A stretch of 64,000 bases of DNA from JAPLDA01 sp043783155 (GTDB taxonomy: Bacteria; Bacteroidota; Bacteroidia; AKYH767-A; 2013-40CM-41-45), in the NCBI GenBank assembly GCA_043783155.1, contig JAYVZS010000141.1:1-64000 (forward strand). Direction: 5' to 3'. Position 1 is the first letter of the stretch. Every line of letters begins with the position of its first letter. The notes below the pieces were generated by a model, which made no database searches, was not told the DNA's origin, and was given only the letters and a program-made list of their open reading frames with translations. Shown piece after piece: positions 1-8,655 of the stretch. The translations under genes were made by a program, and so were the position numbers.

Positions 1-27
1 CTTTGTAAACCAAACATAACTGTATAG

Positions 28-58
28 GGTGAACTATTTTTTAGCTCGCCATTTTATT
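28..58. repeat. 31-bp direct repeat, copy 1
   Basis: These 31 bases recur without mismatch and in the same orientation at 6583-6613. Similarity continues weakly to the right in both copies: a word ending in caatagtg lies about 20 bases further on. On the minus strand both copies hold the end of a short reading frame finishing in KWRAKK-stop. The two copies bracket the respiratory module of this window. Whether they are recombination scars, ends of a small element or an assembly artefact cannot be told from one sequence. Confidence 0.8.
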
Positions 59-754
59 ATTTTTGTCGGACAATAGTGTAAACTTATATTTTGATTTGAT
101 AAGTATTTTTTCTTTGATATTTTTTTCAATATTGCTTCCCGTTTTTGAGAAAGATAATTCAGTTTTTTGAAAAACATTTTTAATATAAAACAAACTTGAG
201 AACAAAAATTCTCTCGTGCTTGCATACCAATGTTTATATGCAGCAGAATAGTACTCGCCTATTTTATTTTCATTTTTTTTACCAATAAATATTGTTAACC
301 GTTGTTCAACATTTTCAAATAGCTTACCGGATCTATTGGAAAACGAAGATTGCCATGTCAATAAATTATTTTTAAATATATTTTGCAGACTCTCGAATTT
401 TTCACTTGAGATACTTGAAACAGGAACAATCATTCCTATTAAAGAAAATTTGGAAGAAAACATTTGACATCTTTCAATCACAAATGAGTAAAGATTATTC
501 GATTTTAATGTTGTTAAGTCTTTCAATTTACTATCCAATGCAACGCCATCTGTTTTTTCTACCTGGTCTTCCATTAATTGCGGACTGCGTCCCATCCACT
601 CTGTAAAAACGATTACCTGATTTTCGGATAAATCAGGAATTGCATCTACAGGAGTATTTTGCAAAGCAAACCAGCCAACACCAACAACAAGCATAGTAAG
701 AACTACTACTACATAACGGTTCTTAATGCTCCAGGTGATTATTTTTTCAATCAT
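41..754 (-). pseudogene. Chimeric ORF: N-terminus of CusA/CzcA-type RND efflux pump joined to a DNA-methylase-like C-terminus
   Basis: The first about 66 residues are a clear HME-RND heavy-metal efflux start: cytoplasmic MIEKIITWSIKNR, the first membrane helix (about residues 14-31), then VDAIPDLSENQVIVFTEW and LMEDQVE. A complete CusA has over 1000 residues. After residue 67 the sequence leaves this family and resembles the region after the catalytic motif of Eco57I/type IIG-like adenine methylases (LFENVEQRLTIFIGKK, then YKHWYASTREFLFSSL). The reading frame is open across the join. It lies 15 bases downstream of the small Tat-signal gene, at the end of the module, and stops inside the 31-bp repeat. 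Either a recombination has fused two broken genes or two contigs were misjoined. Neither half can work as it stands. The CusA identification is firm; the methylase one is moderately sure. Confidence 0.7.
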
Positions 755-769
755 TTTTTCCTTTTAAAA

Positions 770-1123
770 TCAAATTTCTTTTGTCGTGCGTTGTATAGCT
801 TCCTGATAGATGAGTGCAAATGTTTTATCCTTCATATACTCAGTTAACTTAGGTTTCCATGTTGTTGCACGTTCAGTAAGCAACATCATCTTCTTGTGGT
901 TTTCGACATTCGCAGGTTCTTTTTTCTTTGCGCGAATAGCTTCAATAAATTCATCCATCCATTTTTCATAGATGAGCATAAATTCTTTTTGCTCAGGGCT
1001 TAATTTTTGAATTTGGGTGTGGTCTATTAATCCTGCAAAGGCAGATGTGCTTGCAACAGTTGCTCCGGCCGATACTCCGAGGATTTTTAAAAATTTTCTT
1101 CTTGAAGATTGTGTTTCCGACAT
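770..1123 (-). CDS. Small Tat-exported protein of unknown function
   Basis: This 117-residue protein begins with a twin-arginine signal (SSRRKFLKILG, hydrophobic run, then AFAG around residues 28-31), so it should be exported folded, perhaps with a cofactor or partner. The mature part is about 85 residues, charged and apparently all helical, with an EKWMDEFIEAIR segment and no Cys, so it has no covalent heme or FeS site of its own. It is part of the minus-strand respiratory run, 22 bases after the preceding gene. I do not recognise a family; a chaperone-like or small accessory subunit is possible, but that is inference. Confidence 0.7.
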   Translation of the reverse strand: MSETQSSRRKFLKILGVSAGATVASTSAFAGLIDHTQIQKLSPEQKEFMLIYEKWMDEFIEAIRAKKKEPANVENHKKMMLLTERATTWKPKLTEYMKDKTFALIYQEAIQRTTKEI

Positions 1124-1144
1124 GTGTTTTATTTTAAAAAATGT

Positions 1145-1702
1145 TTATTTACCTGACTGTTCTAAAAGATGATTTACTTTATGCATCTTGTGAAATGAAT
1201 CGTATTCTGCGATGTTCACGTTGCTGTTAATTTGCGCATCAAGCATGTCATGAAACTTATGATTGTCCGGAAATGCGCTTTTCAAATTTTCTTTTGAAAG
1301 TTCAATCAGCCTTCCATCGCCATTAATGCTGAAATAATATTTTTTCTGAATGTAGGGAGACTTGCCCTGAGATTTATTTTCATCTCTGTAGAAAATCCAT
1401 ACGGGCCCTTTTTCAACAAGGAAATAATGTTCCTTATCCTGAAATCTTAAGAGTGGTTCATCACACGAAAGGACACCGTAAATGCTGTCTTTACTCAGAT
1501 TAACTTTTTGTCCCTTGTGAATGACAGTTATGTAAGGTTGGTTTAAAAACAGTTTCAATCGAATGGTATGTCTTTCCGTCCGGCAATTAATTTCATACGA
1601 TAGCTTGTTGCTTACATAATCATTAAAAGTGAGGTATACCCCGCTTTTTTCACTCTGTCCAACTGCATTTAATGTCATTAGGATAAACAATAAAGTTTTC
1701 AT
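1145..1702 (-). CDS. Exported protein of unknown function in the respiratory module
   Basis: The 185-residue product starts with a short Sec signal (MKTLLFILMTLNAVGQ) and then a soluble domain of alternating beta-rich segments with several aromatic residues. Two Cys (one in EINCRTERH, one in VLSCDEP) could form a disulfide. No heme motif, lipobox or second membrane helix is present. It sits between the lipoprotein cytochrome gene (17 bases upstream) and the small Tat-signal gene, so it is probably co-transcribed with them. Family not recognised; a periplasmic accessory role is inferred only from context. Confidence 0.65.
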   Translation of the reverse strand: MKTLLFILMTLNAVGQSEKSGVYLTFNDYVSNKLSYEINCRTERHTIRLKLFLNQPYITVIHKGQKVNLSKDSIYGVLSCDEPLLRFQDKEHYFLVEKGPVWIFYRDENKSQGKSPYIQKKYYFSINGDGRLIELSKENLKSAFPDNHKFHDMLDAQINSNVNIAEYDSFHKMHKVNHLLEQSGK

Positions 1703-1719
1703 GCTAATTTTTCTTTGAA

Positions 1720-1989
1720 TTAATTAGTAGCTGACTGCAAAAACTCAGTTATCTTTTTTGTTTCATCATCAGTAAGACCTGCACGAACGCGCATGTGCAT
1801 ACTGATGGTTTCCCATTGTTCGCCTGTGAATGCATCAGGCGGAGGAGTGCTGTGGCAGCGAACGCAGTTTTCACTCCATAGTTCAGCACCTCCTTTTTCA
1901 GCAAGCTTTGTTGAAGCGCATCCGTTCATCATGACTGATGCAATCACGATGCTGATGATTACTGATGTGATGATTATTATTTTTTTCAT
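1720..1989 (-). CDS. Small c-type cytochrome lipoprotein
   Basis: This 89-residue protein has an N-terminal hydrophobic stretch ending in a lipobox (MNGC, Cys24), so it is predicted to be lipid-anchored. One heme c site, CVRCH, lies at residues 42-46, and Met64 or Met66 (TISMHMR) may be the distal ligand. The length is that of a minimal single-heme cytochrome. The gene lies 24 bases after the outer-membrane barrel gene in the same operon. A lipid anchor plus an adjacent barrel would suit electron transfer at a membrane surface, but which membrane is not shown. Confidence 0.82.
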   Translation of the reverse strand: MKKIIIITSVIISIVIASVMMNGCASTKLAEKGGAELWSENCVRCHSTPPPDAFTGEQWETISMHMRVRAGLTDDETKKITEFLQSATN

Positions 1990-2013
1990 TGCCTGATTTT
2001 TTTGATTGTAATT

Positions 2014-3162
2014 TTAAAATCCCATTGATAACTGAAGCCAGAATCGCGGTGTGTCTTTATCAGGCTGATAAGCCGCTTTCACCACAGTGCGCCAGTTTGC
2101 CCAATAGTTTAATCCTAAAATAAGTTGAGTTATATCTTTGTTTTCTTTTGCACCATCAGGAAGATTTAATGCAGAGTAGCGAACAACCCCTTCAAAATTT
2201 TTAATCACTTTATTTTTAGACATCGTTGGACGATATGCAAACTGTGCGTAATACACATCGCGTTTATTGTTATAAGTATAAGTAGCGGTGCCCGTGGTAT
2301 CATCATGATCAGGGTAAGTTGCGTTATCCACATTTACAAAATTCCATTGAGCTTTGGCATCGATAGTTCCTTTCAAAAAATCAATTTGCTTAATGTAGTT
2401 GAAATCAAAAGCATACATAAGCGCGTTAATTCTTTCGTACTCACCTCCCGTAGCGCCTGGCTTTGCTGATTGCACGGATGCTCCGAACTCGCTGCATGAA
2501 TTCAGGAACGGGAGAAAACCTATTCTGCCACCGATTGCTTTATTTTTATTGTTGTCGGCATAATTTTCATACATCAGGTTTCCTTCTTCTCCGGGTTCTT
2601 CCTCTCCTAAATTAAGCGTCGGACCATTTGACACATATACATTGTAATTGAGTTTTGAAGAACCAATGGGAATACCCCCTGTCAAATCCAAACCGATTTC
2701 AGAAGAAGGACCAACACCATCATGTCCGAATCCTAATGGAGCAACTGGAATTTTATTAATCCACGATGGATGATATGAAGGTTGAAAAGCTCCGAAGGGA
2801 GTTAGAAATCTTCCGAAGCGGAATGCTACATACCTGTTCAACACGCAATTTATGTTTGCATACTCAAGATTGATTGCTAATTGACCGTTTTCAAATCCCA
2901 TTTCTAATTCTCCCTCAAAGAAAAAATGCTTCGCAGGTCGCCACAGAAAAATCGGGCTGAATCCAACATCACCAAACGAATTATTTTTCCCTTCTGAAAT
3001 AAAAGACGCATTGGTGTAGCCGGTTAAAAGAAATCCTGTATTGGTGTATTCCTTTTTCTCCGGTTCATTTAACATACTGTCGAGTGCGGATTTATTATAA
3101 TCCTGTGCATTTGCAGTGAGAAAAAAAATAGTGGTGATCGTTGTACAGATAATTTTTTTCAT
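2014..3162 (-). CDS. Outer-membrane beta-barrel (porin-like) protein of the respiratory module
   Basis: The 382-residue product has a Sec signal (to about ATANAQ, residue 19) and then many amphipathic beta segments with aromatic girdles, ending in a C-terminal Phe (FWLQLSMGF), the usual terminal residue of outer-membrane barrels. Segments such as NRYVAFRFGRFLTPFG resemble phosphate-selective porin (OprO/OprP-like) or putative beta-barrel porin families common in Bacteroidota. It lies 4 bases downstream of the cytochrome c gene and is followed by the lipoprotein cytochrome, so it is operonic with two heme proteins. It may pass substrates of the chain or host a cytochrome; the sequence does not say which. 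Confidence 0.75.
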   Translation of the reverse strand: MKKIICTTITTIFFLTANAQDYNKSALDSMLNEPEKKEYTNTGFLLTGYTNASFISEGKNNSFGDVGFSPIFLWRPAKHFFFEGELEMGFENGQLAINLEYANINCVLNRYVAFRFGRFLTPFGAFQPSYHPSWINKIPVAPLGFGHDGVGPSSEIGLDLTGGIPIGSSKLNYNVYVSNGPTLNLGEEEPGEEGNLMYENYADNNKNKAIGGRIGFLPFLNSCSEFGASVQSAKPGATGGEYERINALMYAFDFNYIKQIDFLKGTIDAKAQWNFVNVDNATYPDHDDTTGTATYTYNNKRDVYYAQFAYRPTMSKNKVIKNFEGVVRYSALNLPDGAKENKDITQLILGLNYWANWRTVVKAAYQPDKDTPRFWLQLSMGF

Positions 3163-3166
3163 TGCC

Positions 3167-3610
3167 TTATTTTTTAGCAGTTGTTTTAAGAGTTCTCATA
3201 TAATTGATTAATTGCCAAATTTGAATTTCTGATAATTTTTTTTGATATGAAGGCATCGGTGGTTTGCCGGTTTGGATTTTCCACATCAATGCGCCATCTT
3301 TATGCTCTTGTGTCATTGCCGATGATAAATCTCCTGGTGATTTGCCGAGAGCGGCAGCAGCGGGTCCATCGCCTTTGCCCATTTTGCCATGGCAGGAAAA
3401 ACATTCCTTTGTGTAAAGTGTTTTACCCGCTGCAATGCCGGCGACATCCGGTTTTAAAGGATTTAATTTTTTGTCAGCGGCAGGAGGCGATTCCCACTCT
3501 TCTTTTTTCTGCTGGCTGAATGCAACATCACTCAATAAAAGGGTTAATGAGGAGAAGAGAATAAAAGACATTATCCTTTTCTTAGATTTGATTTGAAATA
3601 CATTTTTCAT
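3167..3610 (-). CDS. Periplasmic c-type cytochrome
   Basis: The 147-residue product has a basic N-region and hydrophobic core ending near AFSQ (residue 33), then a cytochrome c class I domain with heme site CFSCH at residues 70-74, the following GKMGKGDGPAA loop, and Met119 in KPPMPSYQ as likely distal ligand. C-terminal helix LSEIQIWQLINYMRTL is typical of the family. It lies between the anchored 181-residue protein and the barrel gene. It would accept electrons from the FeS/NrfD complex or from quinol-oxidising partners in the periplasm; the direction is inferred. Confidence 0.88.
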   Translation of the reverse strand: MKNVFQIKSKKRIMSFILFSSLTLLLSDVAFSQQKKEEWESPPAADKKLNPLKPDVAGIAAGKTLYTKECFSCHGKMGKGDGPAAAALGKSPGDLSSAMTQEHKDGALMWKIQTGKPPMPSYQKKLSEIQIWQLINYMRTLKTTAKK

Positions 3611-3647
3611 TTTAGTTGTTTTTAATTTTTGAATGATTATTATTTGT

Positions 3648-4193
3648 TTAAGAAACCATATTCCCAGCTTTTTTTATTTTTCTTATCGTTGAAATCACTT
3701 TTAAATACACGAGCCATACACCTCCAAACAAAATTGAAAATGTAAGTATGAGCCATAGGGGGGCACGGTTCGAAAATGTGGAACGCTCCAATGGTTGTGA
3801 CCGTTGATAAGGAATAGTTGACTTGATAACAATTTGAGATGATGTATCCTTCAACTCCTTATTGTCTTCAATTTTGGCAATTACAAAAATGTTTGCAAGC
3901 GTATCACTTCCAGGAAGTTGATTACTAAAGGCAAGAGATGCTTTGCCGGTGCTATCTGTAAAAACATCATTTAATTTCATCATACCGAACATTCTTTTTA
4001 CAAATACATTTATGGTTACATCTTTTATTGGAATCTTATTAAAGTCCGATACATCAAAATTTATCACATGGGTTGAATCTGTTTTTTCATGATCCATTGT
4101 AATAATTGCATTGCGTTTTTCTGCCCATGCAAAAACACAAGCAGAAATTTGAATGATGAGTAGTGTTAATATAAATCGTGTCATACTTTTCAT
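3648..4193 (-). CDS. Signal-bearing periplasmic protein with C-terminal membrane anchor
   Basis: The 181-residue protein has a Sec signal (to about CVFAWA), a beta-rich periplasmic domain of about 110 residues with a pattern like a transthyretin/carboxypeptidase-regulatory fold (IKDVTINVFVKRMFG, then STGKASLAFSN), and one C-terminal membrane helix (about 145-170, LWLILTFSILFGGVWLVYL) followed by a short basic tail. It lies 5 bases after the NrfD-like gene and 37 before the cytochrome gene. It could be an accessory subunit that holds cytochrome c at the inner membrane. I know no named family; the fold assignment is tentative. Confidence 0.65.
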   Translation of the reverse strand: MKSMTRFILTLLIIQISACVFAWAEKRNAIITMDHEKTDSTHVINFDVSDFNKIPIKDVTINVFVKRMFGMMKLNDVFTDSTGKASLAFSNQLPGSDTLANIFVIAKIEDNKELKDTSSQIVIKSTIPYQRSQPLERSTFSNRAPLWLILTFSILFGGVWLVYLKVISTIRKIKKAGNMVS

Positions 4194-4198
4194 TTTCC

Positions 4199-5581
4199 TT
4201 AGTTTGAGTCTGTTGTAGAAATTTGTAAAGCGACTCCGACACTTTCGGCACCCTTATTTTTTATAGCATCAGCAGTTTCCCATAAAGTGATGATGGGAAA
4301 TAATTTACTAAACAAGGTGTAAACAAGCATGAATCCCGACATTGCGCCAAGCGTAACAAGCCACTCAATCACAGAAGGGAAATACGAACCATACCCTGTG
4401 GGAGCATTTTGAATCGGTACAAAAGGATGAAGCATGGTAGGGATAACGATGATGTATCTTTTAATCATAGCACCCATCACAATGAGCGCAGATACAAATA
4501 CAATCCAACCGATTGAATTTCGTATACGCTTGAAAGCAAGAAGTAGGAGCGGAACCAACAAGCCAAGAATTTGCACTGACCAATACAATGGTGCGTGGGC
4601 TCCATAAAAAAGTTCATTCAAATATTCATGCTCAGCTCTCTCCATTTTGTATGCAGGAACACCGTATTCATTGATGTTGAAATAAGCATAAATAAGAGTA
4701 AGGACAAATAAGAGCAGTGAAAGATTTTTAAAATGAACTATTGTTATGTACTGTTCCAACTTGTATGCTTTGCGAAATATTGCCATTGCAATGAGCACAG
4801 ATGCTGCACCACTCATGATAGCAGCTGACACAAAATAAGGGCCGAGGATTGTACTGTTCCAACCTGTGCGAAGTGTCATGGCAAGAAGCCACGCTACAAC
4901 AGTGTGAACTGCGATAGCTACCGGAAGTATAATTGCAGTCATAATCTTCATACACTTTTCAAGCAATTGTCTTTGGTCATCAGATCCTTTCCAACCAACA
5001 GCGAGTACACGATAAATTTTCTTCCTCCAACGTGAAACATGAGTTAGTTTATCACGCAACATCGCTATGTCAGGAATCATCGGGAGATAGAGGTAAATAG
5101 TACTCCCTACAAAATAGGTTGCAATGGCAATTATATCCCATAGTATTGGTGATTGAATTCTTCCGTGTGTAAAAAGAAAATAAAGCCGTTCCGGTCTACC
5201 CATATCGAGTATCGGCATTATTCCGGCAAATATTAATGATGAAAATGTAATTGCTTCTGCCATTCTTGTAATCGGGAATCTCCATTCTGCACCAGTTAAC
5301 CGAAGAATGGAAGACATCAATGCGCCTACATGACTAATTCCAATGAAAAAAATAAACATAGATATGTATAATCCCCACGAAACATAATTACGCATGGCTG
5401 TTACTATCAACCCATTTTTTAATTGAATGCCATAAGCAATTACTCCTGCAATAAAAATGAATAACAATAAAGCAATCCATAATTTACCTTTTGCACTTGT
5501 GTAAGTGATGCTTTTTAATACATCACTTTCCATTTCCAGGTTTATCGCCTCAGCAGTATTATTTTCTGTTTTTAAATTCAT
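4199..5581 (-). CDS. nrfD: NrfD/PsrC-family integral membrane quinol-interacting subunit
   Basis: The 460-residue protein is almost entirely hydrophobic, with about nine to ten membrane helices and a long cytoplasmic N-terminus. The first helices (YVSWGLYISMFIFFIGISHVG), the segment GRPERLYFLFTHGR with its SPILWD continuation, and the later helices match the PsrC/ActC group of NrfD proteins found in polysulfide reductase-type enzymes and alternative complex III. Family members bind quinone and pass electrons to or from an FeS partner. The gene starts 11 bases after the FeS gene, so the two surely form a complex. The symbol is by family only; no nitrite reductase gene is present in the window. 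Confidence 0.88.
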   Translation of the reverse strand: MNLKTENNTAEAINLEMESDVLKSITYTSAKGKLWIALLLFIFIAGVIAYGIQLKNGLIVTAMRNYVSWGLYISMFIFFIGISHVGALMSSILRLTGAEWRFPITRMAEAITFSSLIFAGIMPILDMGRPERLYFLFTHGRIQSPILWDIIAIATYFVGSTIYLYLPMIPDIAMLRDKLTHVSRWRKKIYRVLAVGWKGSDDQRQLLEKCMKIMTAIILPVAIAVHTVVAWLLAMTLRTGWNSTILGPYFVSAAIMSGAASVLIAMAIFRKAYKLEQYITIVHFKNLSLLLFVLTLIYAYFNINEYGVPAYKMERAEHEYLNELFYGAHAPLYWSVQILGLLVPLLLLAFKRIRNSIGWIVFVSALIVMGAMIKRYIIVIPTMLHPFVPIQNAPTGYGSYFPSVIEWLVTLGAMSGFMLVYTLFSKLFPIITLWETADAIKNKGAESVGVALQISTTDSN

Positions 5582-5592
5582 ACCGAATGATG

Positions 5593-6507
5593 TTAAGATT
5601 TTGAATCATTCATATTTGGTTTCGGATAAAGGCGATTTGTCGGTGGTAAATAATACACGCGCGGCTTAGTTCCCAACTCTTCCATAAAACGATACGCTGC
5701 TCTGTCTTCAAGCATTTGTGAAAGTTTCTCTGTTTGCCCTGATTTATTTGTAACAGCATCCTCGTTCTCATCGCCAAAATAAATTGCATCCATTGGGCAA
5801 CCTGTTACACAACCGGGCAATTCATTTTTCCTTGACATGTGTGAACAAAAATCACATTTCTCCACACAACCCTTCTTACTTTGAAAAGCATTTTCAGGTG
5901 AAGCATTCATTTCCACAATGGTTGGCTTGACGGGCTCCTCCCAATTAAACAAACGAACAGAATAGGGACAGGCAGCCATGCAAAAACGGCAACCGATGCA
6001 ACGATCGGTATCAATTGCCACAATTCCGTCTTCTCTTTTAAATGTGGCATCTACCGGGCAAACTTTTGTGCATGGAGGGTCATCACAATGAAGACAGGGC
6101 TTCGGAAAAAAGTAGGGAGCTTCTTTAGGTGCGTCCTGCATTTCAAGCACCTGTATCCATTCCTTCTCTTTAGGTAGATAGTGCATCTTGTTACATGCTT
6201 CCGTACATTTCCCGCAGCCATCACATTTGGCAAGGTCAATCACCATCACGAATTTTTTTCCTGCAATTCCTTTGCGCGATTCTTCGTTTGTGATGCCTTT
6301 GAAATTTGTATGCACGGGAATTTGTCCTTCGTCCACATAAATTAAATTCCCGGCAGTATCAAGCAATGGAATTTTTTTTCCTGTTAAAGAACCGGTTGTT
6401 TTAGTATCGCTGTTGCATCCGACAACACCTGCGGCTAACGCTGCTGCTCCGGTTATTAAACCTGCTTTGAGAAATGACCTGCGGCTGTTTTCTTCTTCTT
6501 CCAACAT
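5593..6507 (-). CDS. Tat-exported ferredoxin-like electron-transfer subunit with four [4Fe-4S] sites
   Basis: This 304-residue protein starts with a twin-arginine signal (NSRRSFLKAG, residues 7-16) that also contains a lipobox-like AGVVGC (Cys31), so it may be a Tat lipoprotein. Four Cys clusters follow: CDGCGKCTEAC (95-105), CLHCDDPPCTKVC (138-150), CIGCRFCMAAC (170-180) and CVEKCDFC with CVTGC (214-237), the pattern of DmsB/NrfC/PsrB/HybA subunits. It forms a pair with the NrfD-like gene directly downstream. In known systems this pair connects quinol to a molybdopterin enzyme; no such subunit is encoded here. It is the first gene of the minus-strand run, about 80 bases downstream of the second 31-bp repeat. 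Confidence 0.92.
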   Translation of the reverse strand: MLEEEENSRRSFLKAGLITGAAALAAGVVGCNSDTKTTGSLTGKKIPLLDTAGNLIYVDEGQIPVHTNFKGITNEESRKGIAGKKFVMVIDLAKCDGCGKCTEACNKMHYLPKEKEWIQVLEMQDAPKEAPYFFPKPCLHCDDPPCTKVCPVDATFKREDGIVAIDTDRCIGCRFCMAACPYSVRLFNWEEPVKPTIVEMNASPENAFQSKKGCVEKCDFCSHMSRKNELPGCVTGCPMDAIYFGDENEDAVTNKSGQTEKLSQMLEDRAAYRFMEELGTKPRVYYLPPTNRLYPKPNMNDSKS

Positions 6508-6582
6508 TTGGATAAAATTTAATTGTTAATTAGTCAATATTACTTTCAATGCTTTTTCTTTTGCAGCATTTCCAAATGTATC

Positions 6583-6613
6583 GGTGAACTATTTTTTAGC
6601 TCGCCATTTTATT
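6583..6613. repeat. 31-bp direct repeat, copy 2
   Basis: Perfect match to bases 28-58. On the minus strand a short open frame of about 30 codons (about 6690-6589) runs into it and ends in DNKIKWRAKK-stop; it lacks a clear start and looks like the 3' remnant of a broken gene. Together with copy 1 it delimits about 6.55 kb holding the respiratory genes. The 6508-6710 interval holds nothing else I can identify. Confidence 0.8.
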
Positions 6614-6710
6614 TTATTGTCAGCAATAGTGATAGGTAATATTTTTGAAACGACGGGGACCGCAATCAATGTGTTATTCAAAGGTAATTATTCCTAAAAA
6701 ATGTTCTGCC

Positions 6711-8174
6711 TTATCGAATCAACTGAACAGTTCCCTTTATTTCCTTTAAGCCGTCTGTTCCACACGTAGAAGAATATTTTGCTATCCAGTAATAGATGCC
6801 TTCAGAACAAGGCGTTCCTCTATTTTCACCATCCCAATTATTAGAAACGTCCTGGGTAAAAAATACTTTTTCACCCCAACGGTTGTATATCACCATTTCA
6901 AAAGTGATAACATTGGTTATATTCAAATTAAACTTATCATTCATTCCATCTTTATTTGGAGTAAACACATTAGGAGCAAACAGGCTCAACGCAGGAGCAT
7001 TGGATGTGATAATCGTTGCAACTGTTGATTTGGCGCATGTATTAGTCGCATTAACTGTGTAAATGCCGGGTGATAAATTGACAGCTGTTGAACTGTTCTG
7101 CAAAGGGTTCGTATTCCAAATAAAAGAATAATTACCGCTTCCACCGTTAATGCCGACCGTGGCGCTGCCACTATTCGAATAACCACATTCTACATTGGTT
7201 TGAGATGTGATCACACATTGATAAACTGTTACATTAACAGCAGAGGAACCAGGAGGATTACAAGTACCCGAGGTTGTTAAAGTTACTGTGTAAGTTCCAG
7301 GCGAATGAAAAACATGCGTAGGATTTTGATTGATTGATGAAATATTTGTGTCACTAAAATTCCAATTCCAATTATCCGGACAAAGATTTGAACTTCCCGT
7401 AAATTTAAGAGTATCCTGATTGCATGTATAAGTAATTGAAGGCTGAAGAGGTGGGGCATTCTCAATTTTTACATCATCAAAAGCAAAACCATCGTAGTTG
7501 TTGCAAGCCGTTCCTGCACCAAACGTAAAACGGAACCTGACATTCGGTTTCCCCGCTAACCCTGTAAGGCAGTGTCGTGCAGTAATCCAACCGTGACTCC
7601 CGAAGCCCCCTTGGCAACTTCCATTTGTTACTCCAATCCGGCCTGACCATCCATCGTTAACCGGAATCCAGACGGGAGAATTCAAAAAATGTACATCGTT
7701 ATAATTATACCAGTTCTGGGTCATACAATTACTCACGTCAGTGGAAGAACCAAGAGTTATCCAAGTACTCCCTCCATTGAGGGAGTATTGTATATTGCTT
7801 CCATCCCAATGTCTCTCCATTTCCCAAAAAATTTTGAATTCTATATAAGGATATGTAAGAGAGGAAAAATCGAAACAAGGACTTTTTACATACGATTGCT
7901 CTCCATCATTGTATCCAGTGCCTGTCAATCCTCCCGTAACCCAACATTTGGTTCCGGAAGCAGCGTTTGTTATTACCGGTTTGGATGGATGACCGAAAGC
8001 CCAGTCTGAATGAAGACCAGCGCTAATCCATCCTCCATTACCAGACTCGAAATTTTGAAAATAAGGATATGATGTGATACATTGGCTATAACCATTTGAT
8101 ATCAAAACGAAAAACCAGAAGAAAACAAATGAAGCTACTTTCAAAATCATCCTATAAATGAAATTTAAAAACAT
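6711..8174 (-). CDS. Secreted PKD/SprB-repeat protein with T9SS type B sorting domain
   Basis: The 487-residue product has a signal peptide (to about NGYSQ, residue 31), an N-terminal jelly-roll/MAM-like domain (about 32-245, including FESGNGGWISAG and GYNDGEQSYVKSPCFDF), a PKD domain (about 250-318, NPTHVFHSPGTYTVTL), an SprB-like repeat (about 325-385, SGSATVGINGGSGNYSFIWN) and a C-terminal type B gliding-motility sorting domain (about 395-487) with APNVFTPNKDGMNDKF and VIYNRWGEKVF. The last domain directs export by the type IX system whose core genes lie at 26-32 kb. It is likely an adhesin or surface protein. It stands alone, with no neighbour on the same strand close enough for an operon. 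Confidence 0.9.
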   Translation of the reverse strand: MFLNFIYRMILKVASFVFFWFFVLISNGYSQCITSYPYFQNFESGNGGWISAGLHSDWAFGHPSKPVITNAASGTKCWVTGGLTGTGYNDGEQSYVKSPCFDFSSLTYPYIEFKIFWEMERHWDGSNIQYSLNGGSTWITLGSSTDVSNCMTQNWYNYNDVHFLNSPVWIPVNDGWSGRIGVTNGSCQGGFGSHGWITARHCLTGLAGKPNVRFRFTFGAGTACNNYDGFAFDDVKIENAPPLQPSITYTCNQDTLKFTGSSNLCPDNWNWNFSDTNISSINQNPTHVFHSPGTYTVTLTTSGTCNPPGSSAVNVTVYQCVITSQTNVECGYSNSGSATVGINGGSGNYSFIWNTNPLQNSSTAVNLSPGIYTVNATNTCAKSTVATIITSNAPALSLFAPNVFTPNKDGMNDKFNLNITNVITFEMVIYNRWGEKVFFTQDVSNNWDGENRGTPCSEGIYYWIAKYSSTCGTDGLKEIKGTVQLIR

Positions 8175-8655
8175 TGTTGTCCCGAATTAATTAAATTATA
8201 AACCCAATTACAACCATTGTTGATTTCTTTTTTCTTTTTATTGCTAACAGAAAGATGATATACCTGTCATTATTCATAAAAGAATTCTTTGTGGCGACGT
8301 TTGCACAAAGCCAACATCAAAATATAAAAGTTGCAATGAAATTGAGAGTTTCATTTTTTTCACGTCGCAAATTAAGTAAAATGAATTGGAACAGGCATGA
8401 AGAAAAGAATATGTTAACCGGGATATCCAACCATTGAAATAAAATCGCAATTATGAATTTTAACATTTTCACTTAAATATCTAATGATTAAAGATCCGTA
8501 TCGAGCAAGAAAACGACTCCACCCGACTCCTTTACTGAACAGATTAGAAATATTTAACGTCTTACTGGAAATTCTGAGGCGAAACATAATATTCCTGTTA
8601 ATACAAATTCGTATTAAAGAAAGTTCTAAAGCACTCATTTGGTATAAATAAATTT
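8175..8655. other. Gene-free interval
   Basis: About 480 bases between the T9SS cargo gene and the receiver-like gene. Only short frames of 60-74 codons are present, without start signals, family resemblance or normal codon pattern. It may include decayed sequence from the 3' side of the receiver-like gene. I see no RNA gene or terminator with a convincing stem. Confidence 0.5.
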
